NCBI RefSeq assembly: GCF_042665295.1
Contig: NZ_JBHTCO010000005.1
Coordinates: forward strand, 62,001-126,000
Direction of reading: 5' to 3'
Length of the DNA stretch: 64,000 bases
Source of the DNA: Scopulibacillus_A cellulosilyticus
Lineage (GTDB): Bacteria > Bacillota > Bacilli > Bacillales > Sporolactobacillaceae
Position numbers and translations under genes: made by a program. Below, piece after piece: positions 35,264 to 44,638 of the stretch (positions are counted from its first letter, which is position 1; each line of letters starts with the position of its first letter). A model generated the notes under the pieces. The model saw only the letters and a list, made by a program, of their open reading frames with translations, was not told where the DNA came from and searched no databases.

Positions 35264-36241
35264 ATGAAAATTCAATTTAACAACGACAGAGAATATGACA
35301 TCATTGCCATTGGCCGCGCCTGCATTGATTTAAATGCGGCAGAATATAATCGTCCCATGGAAGAAACGATGACTTTTATAAAATACGTCGGCGGTTCACC
35401 GGCTAATATTGCTATTGGCGGTGCTAAACTGGGATTGAAAGCTGGATTTATCGGTAAAATTTCCGATGACCAGCATGGGCGCTTTATCAAAAAATATATG
35501 AATGATGTCGGTATTGATACATCGAATATTGTAGTTGATAAGGAAGGCCATAAAGTTGGATTAACATTTACGGAAATTAAGAGTCCGGAAGAGTGCAGCA
35601 TTTTAATGTACCGGGAAGAGGTTGCAGATTTGTATTTGACACCATCTGAGGTCAATGAGAATTACATTCGAAAATCGAAAATTCTGCTTGTGTCAGGTAC
35701 AGCTTTAGCAAAAAGCCCATCACGTGAAGCCGTCTTAAAAGCGGTTGCTTTAGCTAAAAAGAACGATGTTAAGGTTATTTTTGAATTAGATTACCGGCCG
35801 TATTCTTGGGCTTCAGCCGATGAAACAGCCGTGTATTATTCATTAGTTGCGGAACTTGCGGATGTTGTCATTGGCACCCGTGATGAATATGACGTTATGG
35901 AAAATAGAACTGACGGCAAAAACGAGGAAACGATCAATTATTTGTTTAATCATTCACCGGAATTAATCGTTATTAAACACGGCGTCGAAGGGTCATATGC
36001 CTATACAAAATCAGGGGAAACATTCAAAGGGCAAGCCTACAAAACAAAAGTATTAAAAACATTCGGTGCAGGAGATTCCTACGCATCAGCCTTCCTGTAT
36101 GCATTAATTACTGGTAAGGATATTGAAACAGCACTCAAATTCGGCAGTGCATCAGCTTCTATTGTCGTCAGCAAACATAGTTCTTCCGAAGCCATGCCGA
36201 CAGTGGAAGAAATTGAGGAATTAATCACAGTCAACGCTTAA
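35264..36241 (+). CDS. iolC: 5-dehydro-2-deoxygluconokinase
   Basis: A 325-residue PfkB-family sugar kinase that phosphorylates 5-dehydro-2-deoxygluconate at O6. The first PfkB signature is YVGGSPANIAIGGAKLGLKA (about 43-62) and the second, with the catalytic aspartate, is KTFGAGDSYASAFLYAL (about 264-280). Length matches B. subtilis IolC (325). AAAGGAG precedes the ATG; 26 bp after iolB. Confidence 0.95.
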   Translation: MKIQFNNDREYDIIAIGRACIDLNAAEYNRPMEETMTFIKYVGGSPANIAIGGAKLGLKAGFIGKISDDQHGRFIKKYMNDVGIDTSNIVVDKEGHKVGLTFTEIKSPEECSILMYREEVADLYLTPSEVNENYIRKSKILLVSGTALAKSPSREAVLKAVALAKKNDVKVIFELDYRPYSWASADETAVYYSLVAELADVVIGTRDEYDVMENRTDGKNEETINYLFNHSPELIVIKHGVEGSYAYTKSGETFKGQAYKTKVLKTFGAGDSYASAFLYALITGKDIETALKFGSASASIVVSKHSSSEAMPTVEEIEELITVNA

Positions 36242-36261
36242 GTGAGGAAGAGGTGAGAATC

Positions 36262-38172
36262 ATGAAAACAATCAGATTAACCACAGCACAAGCATTAATC
36301 AAATTTATCAATCAACAATATATTCACTTTGATGGTGAGGAGTTTCCATTTGTTGAAGGCATTTTCAATGTTTTTGGACATGGGAATGTTCTCGGGATCG
36401 GTCAGGCGCTTGAACAAGATTCCGGTCACTTAAAAGTTATTCAAGGAAAAAACGAACAGGGGATGGCACATGCTGCGATTGCCTACAGCAAACAAATGCT
36501 CCGGCAAAAAATTTATGCTGTAACAACATCTGTCGGTCCGGGTTCTGCTAATTTAGCAGCTGCAGCGGGCACAGCGCTTGCCAATAATATACCGGTTTTA
36601 TTCATACCAGGCGATACTTTTGCCACACGTCAGCCTGATCCGGTTCTGCAACAAGTTGAACATGAACACAGCTTAGCCGTTACAACCAACGATGCATTGA
36701 AACCGGTATCGCGATATTGGGATCGCATTACCCGTCCTGAACAGTTGATGTCGAGTCTGATTCGCGCCTTTGAAGTGTTAACCGACCCGGCAAAGGCAGG
36801 ACCGGCGACAATCTGTATTTCACAAGATGTTGAAGGGGAAGCCTTTGACTTTGATGAGAAATTCTTTGAAAAACGTGTTCATTATCTCGATCGTAAAATC
36901 CCGCTTGAGCGCGAATTAAATGGGGCAGCAGCATTAATTAAAGAAAGTAAAAAGCCGGTCATTCTTGTCGGCGGCGGAGCTAAATATTCCCGTGCACGCG
37001 ATATTTTAATGAAGCTTTCTGAAAAACACAATATCCCGTTAGTTGAGACACAGGCCGGTAAAGCAACGGTAGAGTGCACGTTTAAAAACAATTTAGGCGG
37101 CTTAGGGATTACTGGAACATTAGCAGCCAATAAAGCGGCGCGTCAAGCGGATTTAATCATCGGCATCGGCACAAGATATACAGATTTTGCGACTTCATCT
37201 AAAACAGCTTTTGACTTTGACACAACAAAGTTCTTAAACATCAATGTCAGCCGGATGCAGGCCTATAAATTAGATGCCTTTCAAGTTGTTGCAGACGCTA
37301 AGACAACGCTGGAGAAATTAGCGCCTATGTTAGAGGGATACACAACTGAATTTGGTCATACGATTACTGAATTAAAAGATGAGTGGCTTGCCGAACGTGA
37401 CCGTTTAAGTAAAATTCAATTTACCCGGGAAAATTTTGATCCGGAAATTAAAAATCATTTCTCTCAGGAAGTACTTAACGAATATGCCGAAGCATTAAAC
37501 ACAGAATTTGCACAAACGGCAGCATTAATAACGGTCAATGACACCATTGATCCAGACAGTACAATTATTTGTTCCGCCGGATCACTGCCGGGTGACTTGC
37601 AGCGTTTGTGGAACCCGACTGTACCGGATACTTACCATCTTGAATACGGTTATTCATGCATGGGATATGAAGTATCAGGCGCTTTAGGTATCAAACTGGC
37701 CAATCCTGATAAAGAAGTCTATTCTATTGTAGGGGATGGCAGCTTTCTGATGTTGCACTCCGAACTAATAACTTCTATTCAATATAATCAAAAAATCAAT
37801 GTTGTCCTTTTTGACAACTCTGGCTTCGGCTGTATTAATAATTTACAAATGGATCACGGCAGCGGCAGTTATTTCTGTGAATTCAGAACGCATGATAATC
37901 AAATTTTAAATATTGATTATGCCAAAGTTGCCGAAGGGTACGGAGCAAAGACTTATCGTGCCAATAACGCAGAAGAATTAAAAGCAGCTTTGGAAGATGC
38001 AAAGAAACAGGATGTATCAACATTAATTGAGATAAAAGTCCTTCCAAAAACGATGACAGATGGTTATGACAGCTGGTGGAACGTCGGTGTTGCGGAAGTA
38101 TCAAATAAAGAAAGTATTCAAAAAGCCTATCAATTTAGACAACAGAAACTGGAGCAAGCAAAACAATATTAA
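36262..38172 (+). CDS. iolD: 3D-(3,5/4)-trihydroxycyclohexane-1,2-dione hydrolase
   Basis: A 636-residue thiamine diphosphate enzyme that opens the ring of the inositol intermediate to give 5-deoxy-glucuronate. GKNEQGMAHAAIAYSK at the N-terminal PYR domain holds the activating glutamate; the Mg-ThDP motif is GDGSFLMLHSELITSIQYNQ onward near residue 492. Length matches B. subtilis IolD (637). The ATG at 36262 has GAAGAGGTGAG upstream; the GTG at 36253 lies within this signal. Fourth gene of the operon. Confidence 0.95.
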   Translation: MKTIRLTTAQALIKFINQQYIHFDGEEFPFVEGIFNVFGHGNVLGIGQALEQDSGHLKVIQGKNEQGMAHAAIAYSKQMLRQKIYAVTTSVGPGSANLAAAAGTALANNIPVLFIPGDTFATRQPDPVLQQVEHEHSLAVTTNDALKPVSRYWDRITRPEQLMSSLIRAFEVLTDPAKAGPATICISQDVEGEAFDFDEKFFEKRVHYLDRKIPLERELNGAAALIKESKKPVILVGGGAKYSRARDILMKLSEKHNIPLVETQAGKATVECTFKNNLGGLGITGTLAANKAARQADLIIGIGTRYTDFATSSKTAFDFDTTKFLNINVSRMQAYKLDAFQVVADAKTTLEKLAPMLEGYTTEFGHTITELKDEWLAERDRLSKIQFTRENFDPEIKNHFSQEVLNEYAEALNTEFAQTAALITVNDTIDPDSTIICSAGSLPGDLQRLWNPTVPDTYHLEYGYSCMGYEVSGALGIKLANPDKEVYSIVGDGSFLMLHSELITSIQYNQKINVVLFDNSGFGCINNLQMDHGSGSYFCEFRTHDNQILNIDYAKVAEGYGAKTYRANNAEELKAALEDAKKQDVSTLIEIKVLPKTMTDGYDSWWNVGVAEVSNKESIQKAYQFRQQKLEQAKQY

Positions 38173-38190
38173 GTAAAAGAGGGCTTCGTT

Positions 38191-39096
38191 ATGGCAGATC
38201 AAGAGATTTTATGGGGAATTGCCCCTATTGGCTGGCGCAATGATGATATGCCGGAAATCGGTGCAGAAAATACTTTATCACATTTGTTAAGCGACATTGT
38301 TGTCGCAGGTTTCCAAGGGACTGAAGTTGGCGGTTTCTTCCCTGAGGCAAACGTATTAAATAAAGAATTGCAGCTTCGAAACCTAAAAATCGCGGGTCAA
38401 TGGTTCAGCAGTTTTATTATTCGTGACGGTATCGATGCGGTTTCCGAAGCTTTCATTAAACATTGCGGTTATTTAAAGGAAGTCAATGCCGATGTGGCAG
38501 TGGTATCTGAGCAAACATACAGTATTCAATCAACAGCAAAAAATGTTTTTTCTGAAAAACCATATTTCTCAAATGAAGAATGGGAAAAATTATCCGCAGG
38601 GTTAAATAACCTCGGAAAAATTGCCGAAGAATATAACTTGAAATTAGTTTATCATCATCACTTGGGAACAGGTGTGCAAACAGTAGAAGAAGTCGATCGT
38701 CTCATGGCGAATACCGATCCAAGATATGTGCACCTCCTTTTTGATACTGGACATATTTATGTTTCTGACGGCGATTATATGACATTGTTAAATAAACATA
38801 TCGATCGGATTAAGCACGTTCATTTTAAAGATGTGAGAAGGGACGTTATGGAACAATGCCGGAAAGACGGCCTTTCGTTTCGGCAGTCATTTTTAAGCGG
38901 TATGTTTACCGTGCCCGGCGATGGCTGCATCGATTTTACAGAAGTATATAACGCTTTGCTTGATGATGAATATAAAGGGTGGATTGTCGTTGAAGCTGAA
39001 CAGGATCCATCCATTGCCCATCCATTAGAATATGCATTAATAGCCAGAAGATATATTGACGAAAAATTAATATTAAAACCAAAAATAATAAAATGA
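38191..39096 (+). CDS. iolE: Inosose dehydratase
   Basis: A 301-residue TIM-barrel (xylose isomerase-like) enzyme that dehydrates 2-keto-myo-inositol. It starts with the IolE signature WGIAPIGWRNDDMPEIGAEN. Metal-site blocks are KLVYHHHLGTGVQTVEEVDR, LLFDTGHIYVSDGD, HVHFKDVR and the late VVEAEQDPSI. Length is close to B. subtilis IolE (297). Spacing to iolD is 18 bp with AGAGGG upstream of the ATG. Confidence 0.94.
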   Translation: MADQEILWGIAPIGWRNDDMPEIGAENTLSHLLSDIVVAGFQGTEVGGFFPEANVLNKELQLRNLKIAGQWFSSFIIRDGIDAVSEAFIKHCGYLKEVNADVAVVSEQTYSIQSTAKNVFSEKPYFSNEEWEKLSAGLNNLGKIAEEYNLKLVYHHHLGTGVQTVEEVDRLMANTDPRYVHLLFDTGHIYVSDGDYMTLLNKHIDRIKHVHFKDVRRDVMEQCRKDGLSFRQSFLSGMFTVPGDGCIDFTEVYNALLDDEYKGWIVVEAEQDPSIAHPLEYALIARRYIDEKLILKPKIIK

Positions 39097-39119
39097 TTTC
39101 ACTATTGGGGTGACATGTT

Positions 39120-40157
39120 ATGACAATAAGATTTGGCGTTATCGGCACGGGTGCGATTGGAAGAGAGCATATTAGAAGAATTTCACAGACTCTATCCGGC
39201 GGGGAAATTGTTGCAGTGACAGACGTTAATCAAGAGGCGGCAAAACAAGTTGTTGAACAATTCAAATTAGACGCATCGGTCTATCCGGATGACAAATCAC
39301 TTGTTGCTGCTGAAAATGTTGACGCTGTCCTTGTCACAAGCTGGGGACCTGCTCATGAACAAAGTGTATTGGCAGCTATTGAAGAAGGAAAATATGTTTT
39401 CTGCGAAAAGCCATTGGCCGTTACAGCGGAAGGGTGCATGAACATTGTTGAAGCGGAAATGAAGCATGGCAAACGGCTGGTGCAAGTTGGATTTATGCGC
39501 CGTTATGACAGCGGTTATGTCCAATTAAAAGAAGCGATTGATAACAATTTTATTGGTGAACCGTTAATGATCCGCTGTGCACACCGCAACCCGGAAGTTG
39601 CCGAAAACTATTCAACAGATATGGCCGTTACCGATACATTGATCCATGAAATCGATGTTCTGCATTGGTTAATCAACGATGACTATAAATCTGTACAAGT
39701 TGTTTTTCCGAAGAAAACAAAGCACGCATTAGATCACTTGCAAGATCCGCAAATTTTTACAATAGAAACTGAAAGCGGCGTATCAATTAACGCTGAAGTG
39801 TTTGTTAATTGTAAATACGGCTACGATATCCAGTGCGAGGTCATTGGTGAAGAAGGCATTGTAAAATTGCCGGAGTTTCCAAGTATTGTTATGCGGAAAG
39901 ATGCGAAGCTAAGTACAAACGTTCTAATGGATTGGAAAGACCGATTTATCGAGGCATATGATAAAGAAATACAAGATTTTATAGATTCTGTCAGAGAAAC
40001 AGGTGAACCAAACGGTCCGACAGCGTGGGACGGCTATATAGCGGCAGTTACTTCTGATGCATGCGTAAAAGCTCAGCAAACAGGTGAAAAAGAAGCAATC
40101 GTACTTAAAGAAAGACCGGCATTTTATAGTAAGAATACTGAATGCAAAACAGTTTAA
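39120..40157 (+). CDS. iolG: Inositol 2-dehydrogenase
   Basis: A 345-residue NAD-dependent dehydrogenase of the Gfo/Idh/MocA family that oxidises myo-inositol to 2-keto-myo-inositol, the first step. The Rossmann motif is GVIGTGAIGREH at residues 6-17, the catalytic lysine is in FCEKPLAVT, and the metal/proton-relay block DTLIHEIDVLHWL follows at about 177-189. Length matches B. subtilis IolG (344). GGGGTGAC precedes the ATG. Sixth gene of the operon. Confidence 0.94.
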   Translation: MTIRFGVIGTGAIGREHIRRISQTLSGGEIVAVTDVNQEAAKQVVEQFKLDASVYPDDKSLVAAENVDAVLVTSWGPAHEQSVLAAIEEGKYVFCEKPLAVTAEGCMNIVEAEMKHGKRLVQVGFMRRYDSGYVQLKEAIDNNFIGEPLMIRCAHRNPEVAENYSTDMAVTDTLIHEIDVLHWLINDDYKSVQVVFPKKTKHALDHLQDPQIFTIETESGVSINAEVFVNCKYGYDIQCEVIGEEGIVKLPEFPSIVMRKDAKLSTNVLMDWKDRFIEAYDKEIQDFIDSVRETGEPNGPTAWDGYIAAVTSDACVKAQQTGEKEAIVLKERPAFYSKNTECKTV

Positions 40158-40216
40158 TATCTAGCAATGGTGTATATAGGCATGCTTTTTCCCGTAAAAG
40201 AAAGGAGAGATTTAAA

Positions 40217-41080
40217 TTGCGTTTAGCATATGATCCGTCGCATTATCGCGATAATACAAATTTAAAAGATACGATCGATGCAGTTGCCAGATTAGGGTAT
40301 GAATATGTAGAATTATCACCGCGCAAGGATTTTATCTGGTTTTATGAATATCCAAAGGTTGATAAGCAGCTGATCAAAGATTTAAAAAGATATTGTTTAG
40401 ATGCCGGTGTTAAAATTTCTTCCGTACTTCCTGTTCAACAATGGTCTTCACCAGTTGAAGAAGAACGACAAGCGGCGGTGAAAAATTGGAAGCGTTGTAT
40501 TGAAATTACTTCTGAATTAGGAGTAGATTTAATGAACAGCGAATTTAGCGGCGACAAAAGCCGGCCGGTTGAAAGCGAAGCCGCTTTTGTTAAATCAATG
40601 GAAGAGCTCATGCCGTTTTTTGAAAAAGAAAATATTAAACTTAATCTACAAGCTCATCCTAACGATTTTATTGAGTTAAATACGGAAGCCATTCAAATGA
40701 TCCGAGCACTGGATAAAGATTGGATTAAGCTGGTATATTCGGTCCCGCATGCTTTCTATTATGATGATGGGGTTGGCGATGTAGAGAAACATTTAGAAGA
40801 AGCCGGAGATTTACTCGCCCACGTTCTCATTGCCGATACGCTTAATCATAAAGCAGCATTTGGATTACGATATATAATTAATCCTCCTAATGCAAACGTA
40901 ACCATTCATCAGCATTTGAACCCTGGTGAAGGGGAAATAAACTTTGATGCATTATACCGCAAATTAAGAGAAATGAAATTTGATGGCATTGTAACAAATT
41001 CGGTATTTGCTTATCCTGATAAACCGGAATGGTCCAACGAAGTAACACTGAAATCCATTAAAGAGGGATTAAATATTTAA
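40217..41080 (+). CDS. iolH: Inositol catabolism protein IolH, TIM-barrel
   Basis: A 287-residue sugar isomerase-like TIM barrel, related to B. subtilis IolH (289 residues), whose exact reaction is not settled. MRLAYDPSHYRDNTNLKDTI opens the protein; LGYEYVELSPRKDF, LNLQAHPNDFIELN and HQHLNPGEGEINFDALY are the fold's active-site strands. The TTG at 40217 follows AAAGGAGAG; the ATG at 40142 lies inside iolG and has no ribosome binding site. Confidence 0.88.
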   Translation: MRLAYDPSHYRDNTNLKDTIDAVARLGYEYVELSPRKDFIWFYEYPKVDKQLIKDLKRYCLDAGVKISSVLPVQQWSSPVEEERQAAVKNWKRCIEITSELGVDLMNSEFSGDKSRPVESEAAFVKSMEELMPFFEKENIKLNLQAHPNDFIELNTEAIQMIRALDKDWIKLVYSVPHAFYYDDGVGDVEKHLEEAGDLLAHVLIADTLNHKAAFGLRYIINPPNANVTIHQHLNPGEGEINFDALYRKLREMKFDGIVTNSVFAYPDKPEWSNEVTLKSIKEGLNI

Positions 41081-41196
41081 TGTAAGCAAATAACTTAAAA
41101 ACTATGAGAAGCCCAGGCTATTTTTAAGACTAAAAGGTTAACAATACCTGTTCTAATAAAAAGGTTCTGTAATTTGAAATAATGGAGATGGCGGTA

Positions 41197-42048
41197 ATGA
41201 AACTTTGTTTTAATCAAGCGACAACATTAGAAAATTCTAATCTTGCCATGGACTTGGTGTATTGCGATAAGCATGGCTATGATTATATCGAAATACGGAC
41301 AATGGACAAACTCCCTGAATATTTAAAAGAAAATTCTATTGATGATTTAGCGAATTTCTTTCGTTCGCATCACATTAAACCATTAGCCTTTAATGCGTTA
41401 GTTTTTTTCAATAATCGTGATGAAGCCGGGTATAAAGAAATTATCAGTGAATTCAAAGACATGATGGAAACCGGTCAAAAGCTGGGCATTAAATATGTCG
41501 TAGCTGTTCCGCTTGTCACAGAAGAAAAAATATTAAAGAAAGATATTAAAAACAGCTGTGTTGAAGTATTAAAAGAGTTATCCGATATTGCCCGGCCGTA
41601 TGGCATTAAAATCGCTGTCGAATTTGTCGGTCATCCGCAATGCACAGTTAATACATTCGGACAAGCTTACGATATCATTGAAACCGTTAATCGTGAGAAT
41701 GTCGGATTAGTGCTTGATTGTTTCCATTTTCATGCCATGGGTTCTAACTTGGAAGACTTGAAAAGAGCGGACGGTTCAAAAATCTTTATTTTGCATATTG
41801 ATGATACGGAAGATTTCCCTATTGGTTTCCTGACAGATGAAGACAGGGTTTGGCCGGGATTAGGCGCTATTGATCTGGACAGTATCTTATCAACATTAAA
41901 AGGGATAGGTTTCTCCGAGGCAGTATCTGTTGAATTATTCAGACCCGAATATTACAAATTAGACGCTGAAGAAGCAATTAAGACAGCTAAAGATACAACA
42001 ATTGAAGTCGTATCAAAGTATTTCGATTTTCAATTAGTCTCTTTATAA
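41197..42048 (+). CDS. iolI: Inosose isomerase
   Basis: A 283-residue TIM barrel very close to B. subtilis IolI (278), which interconverts 2-keto-myo-inositol and 1-keto-D-chiro-inositol so that D-chiro-inositol can enter the pathway. Near-identical blocks include KHGYDYIEIRTMDKLPEYLK, AVEFVGHPQCTVNTF, DCFHFHAMGSN and HIDDTEDFPIGFLTDEDRVW, which carry the metal ligands Glu, Asp, His and Glu. GGAGATGG precedes the ATG at 41197. Confidence 0.95.
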   Translation: MKLCFNQATTLENSNLAMDLVYCDKHGYDYIEIRTMDKLPEYLKENSIDDLANFFRSHHIKPLAFNALVFFNNRDEAGYKEIISEFKDMMETGQKLGIKYVVAVPLVTEEKILKKDIKNSCVEVLKELSDIARPYGIKIAVEFVGHPQCTVNTFGQAYDIIETVNRENVGLVLDCFHFHAMGSNLEDLKRADGSKIFILHIDDTEDFPIGFLTDEDRVWPGLGAIDLDSILSTLKGIGFSEAVSVELFRPEYYKLDAEEAIKTAKDTTIEVVSKYFDFQLVSL

Positions 42049-42063
42049 AAGGAGGCGGGATCC

Positions 42064-42918
42064 GTGACTCTAGTATCTATGAAAGATATGCTGATAAAAG
42101 CAAAAGAAGACCGTTACGCCGTTGGACAATTTAATATTAACAGCCTGCAATGGGCACAAGCTATTTTACAAGCCGCAGAAGAAGAACGCGCTCCTGTCAT
42201 TGTTGCGGCTTCCGACAGACTCGTTGATTATTTAGGCGGTTTTAAAACTATTGCCGCCATGATTAAAAATCTTGTTAAAGAAATGGCGATAACCGTTCCG
42301 GTAGCGCTGCATTTAGATCACGGCATGAGTGTCGAGCGATGTAAAAAGGCCATTGATGCCGGATTCACCTCAGTTATGATCGACGGTTCGCATTATCCAA
42401 TTGACGAAAATATTGCCATGACCAAACAAGTTGTTGACTATGCCCATCCTTATCAAATATCCGTTGAAGCGGAAGTTGGAACAGTGGGCGGTATGGAAGA
42501 TGGTCTGATTGGCGGAATAAAATATGCTGATCCTAATGAATGCTTCCGTATTGTTAATGAAGCTGGAATTGATGCATTAGCTGCAGCTCTTGGCTCAGTC
42601 CATGGACCTTATCAAGGTGAACCAAAGCTTGGCTTCGATCAGATGAAACAAATTTCGGAAATAACAGGAGTTCCTCTTGTTCTGCACGGCGGTTCTGGGA
42701 TACCGGATTATCAAATCAGGAAAGCCATTGAATTAGGCCACGCCAAAATTAATGTTAATACAGAATGCCTGCAAGCCTGGACTAATGCTGTCCGTGAAGT
42801 GTTAGCGAATGACTGTGAGGTTTACGATTTACGGACAATAACAATACCGGGTAAAGAAGCAATCATTGCAACCGTTAAAGGCAAAATAAAAGAATTTAAA
42901 TCCAGCCATAAAGCCTAA
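42064..42918 (+). CDS. iolJ: 6-phospho-5-dehydro-2-deoxy-D-gluconate aldolase
   Basis: A 284-residue class II (zinc) aldolase of the fructose-bisphosphate aldolase family that splits DKG-6-phosphate into dihydroxyacetone phosphate and malonate semialdehyde. Zinc-site and active-site blocks are VALHLDHGMSVERCK, EAEVGTVGGMEDG, AALGSVHGPYQGEP and LVLHGGSGIPDYQIRKAI. GTG start with AAAGGAGG upstream. Last gene of the operon. Confidence 0.93.
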   Translation: MTLVSMKDMLIKAKEDRYAVGQFNINSLQWAQAILQAAEEERAPVIVAASDRLVDYLGGFKTIAAMIKNLVKEMAITVPVALHLDHGMSVERCKKAIDAGFTSVMIDGSHYPIDENIAMTKQVVDYAHPYQISVEAEVGTVGGMEDGLIGGIKYADPNECFRIVNEAGIDALAAALGSVHGPYQGEPKLGFDQMKQISEITGVPLVLHGGSGIPDYQIRKAIELGHAKINVNTECLQAWTNAVREVLANDCEVYDLRTITIPGKEAIIATVKGKIKEFKSSHKA

Positions 42919-42925
42919 AATTAAG

Positions 42926-42960
42926 GGAGATGTCTTATTATAAGATTAAAAGACATCTCC
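42926..42960 (+). terminator. Hairpin after iolJ
   Basis: GGAGATGTCTT and AAGACATCTCC form a perfect 11-bp stem. The U run is missing (TAATGTAATC follows), so termination may be incomplete. It abuts the operator at 42964. Confidence 0.6.
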
Positions 42961-42963
42961 TAA

Positions 42964-43070
42964 TGTAATCGATTGCATAACATAAGAATTTTTTAAATCT
43001 TCAATTTTATCAAGGTATTTTTTGTAAACGATTTCTTTCTTGTAAGGATCAAAAAGGTGTTTGTGATATT
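42964..43070 (+). promoter_or_regulatory. Operator, cre-like site and promoter of the first inositol transporter gene
   Basis: TGTAATCGATTGCA (42964-42977) is identical to the two operators before iolA. TGTAAACGATTTCT (43023-43036) matches the cre consensus at 13 of 14. A possible promoter is TTGTAA (43040-43045), 18 bp, TGATAT (43064-43069). The transporter gene thus has its own control apart from read-through of the operon. Confidence 0.65.
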
Positions 43071-43096
43071 TATTGAATTTTAGGGAGGTAGTTTAA

Positions 43097-44557
43097 TTGA
43101 ATAATGAGCCCCCGGTCTACGGAGATACATCGCAAATAACTAAAAACCGGCGTACACCCAAGGCATTTTTACGTACCATCACTTTAGTCTCGACATTCGG
43201 AGGACTTCTGTTCGGATATGATACGGGTGTTATTAACGGTGCTTTGCCTTATATGTCTCAAGCGGATCAGTTGAATCTTAACTCATTTACTCAAGGTCTT
43301 GTTACGAGTTCGCTTCTATTAGGTGCGGCGCTCGGTGCAGTATTCGGCGGCCGTTTATCTGACCGTCACGGCCGCCGCAAAAACATTCTTTATCTTGCGG
43401 TATTGTTTCTTATTGCGACACTTGGCTGTACTTTTTCGCCGAACGCAGCTGTTATGGTTATCTTTCGTTTCATTCTTGGACTTGCTGTTGGAGGCGCGTC
43501 TGTAACGGTTCCGGCCTTTTTAGCAGAAATGTCGCCTGCTGAGGTTCGGGGCAGAATGGTTACGCAGAATGAGTTGATGATCGTTACTGGCCAGCTGCTG
43601 GCATTTGTTTTTAACGCCATTATTGGCGGTACATTAGGTGAAAGCGGTCATGTTTGGCGATATATGCTGGTTATTGCAACCCTTCCGGCAATTATCCTAT
43701 GGTTCGGAATGTTTATTGTACCGGAGAGTCCGCGCTTTCTGGCATCGAAAGGGAAATTAGGAGATGCTTTGCGTGTCTTAAAGCAAATACGCGAAGGGAA
43801 CCGGGCAGAATCGGAACTTAATGAAATCGAAGCAGCCATTGCCGAAGAAGCCGGTATAAAGAAAGCAACCTTTAAAGATTTGGCTGTACCGTGGGTGCGC
43901 CGTATTGTATTTATCGGGATTGGTATTGGCATTGTACAGCAAATAACGGGTGTCAATTCGATTATGTATTACGGTACGGTTATCCTCAAAGATTCAGGTT
44001 TTGCAACAGAAGCAGCGCTTATCGGCAACATTGCTAATGGTGTCATCTCTGTTTTGGCAACATTTGTCGGGATTTGGCTCCTAGGCAAGGTCGGCCGCCG
44101 TCCAATGTTGTTAACAGGACAAATAGGGACGACGACAGCGCTTCTGCTTATCGGGATTTTTTCACTCGTTCTTAAGGGAACAGCCGCTCTTCCATTTATT
44201 GTACTGATCTTAACAGTCATGTTTCTTGCCTTCCAGCAGGGAGCTATTTCACCAGTAACATGGTTGATGCTTTCGGAAATATTCCCGCTGCGGCTGCGGG
44301 GTCTCGGTATGGGCGTCACTGTCTTTTGTCTTTGGATAATGAACTTTCTTATTGGATTATTATTCCCGATTTTACTTGATAAGATTGGTTTATCTATAAC
44401 GTTCTTCGTCTTCGTGGTTTTAGGAATTCTAGCCATTGCATTCGTGAAAAAATACTTGCCTGAAACAAAAGGACGCACACTTGAACAGTTAGAACATGAC
44501 TTTCGAACCTTTAATAACAGAGGTACCCAAGAGGCAGTATCAAGAAAAGCTGAGTAA
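43097..44557 (+). CDS. iolT: Myo-inositol/proton symporter, MFS sugar family (IolT type)
   Basis: A 486-residue transporter with twelve predicted helices. Sugar porter signatures are GGLLFGYDTGVINGALPYM (about 34-52), GRLSDRHGRRKN after helix 2, PESPRFL before the central loop, and the second-half motif GRRPMLL. The C-terminal PETKGRTLEQLE is the standard end of the family. The start is TTG, 8 bases after GGGAGG. The IolT call rests on the family and on its place after the iol operon. Confidence 0.9.
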   Translation: MNNEPPVYGDTSQITKNRRTPKAFLRTITLVSTFGGLLFGYDTGVINGALPYMSQADQLNLNSFTQGLVTSSLLLGAALGAVFGGRLSDRHGRRKNILYLAVLFLIATLGCTFSPNAAVMVIFRFILGLAVGGASVTVPAFLAEMSPAEVRGRMVTQNELMIVTGQLLAFVFNAIIGGTLGESGHVWRYMLVIATLPAIILWFGMFIVPESPRFLASKGKLGDALRVLKQIREGNRAESELNEIEAAIAEEAGIKKATFKDLAVPWVRRIVFIGIGIGIVQQITGVNSIMYYGTVILKDSGFATEAALIGNIANGVISVLATFVGIWLLGKVGRRPMLLTGQIGTTTALLLIGIFSLVLKGTAALPFIVLILTVMFLAFQQGAISPVTWLMLSEIFPLRLRGLGMGVTVFCLWIMNFLIGLLFPILLDKIGLSITFFVFVVLGILAIAFVKKYLPETKGRTLEQLEHDFRTFNNRGTQEAVSRKAE

Positions 44558-44593
44558 AAAGCGGTACTTACTGAATACCGATAACAGACATTT

Positions 44594-44607
44594 TGTAAGC
44601 GCAAACT
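44594..44607 (+). promoter_or_regulatory. cre-like site
   Basis: TGTAAGCGCAAACT matches the CcpA cre consensus at 13 of 14 positions. It lies just before the TIM-barrel gene, after the transporter stop. Confidence 0.55.
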
Positions 44608-44638
44608 TATCTGAACATTTGTGTATGGAGGGATTGTG

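Noticed and set aside
43969..44604. A 211-codon open frame antisense to the first inositol transporter gene
   Set aside because: It is the mirror of a strongly supported membrane protein gene and encodes a low-complexity, Arg/Pro/Ile/Ser-rich product. The second transporter gene shows a similar mirror frame at 53153-53641, as expected from shared codon use.
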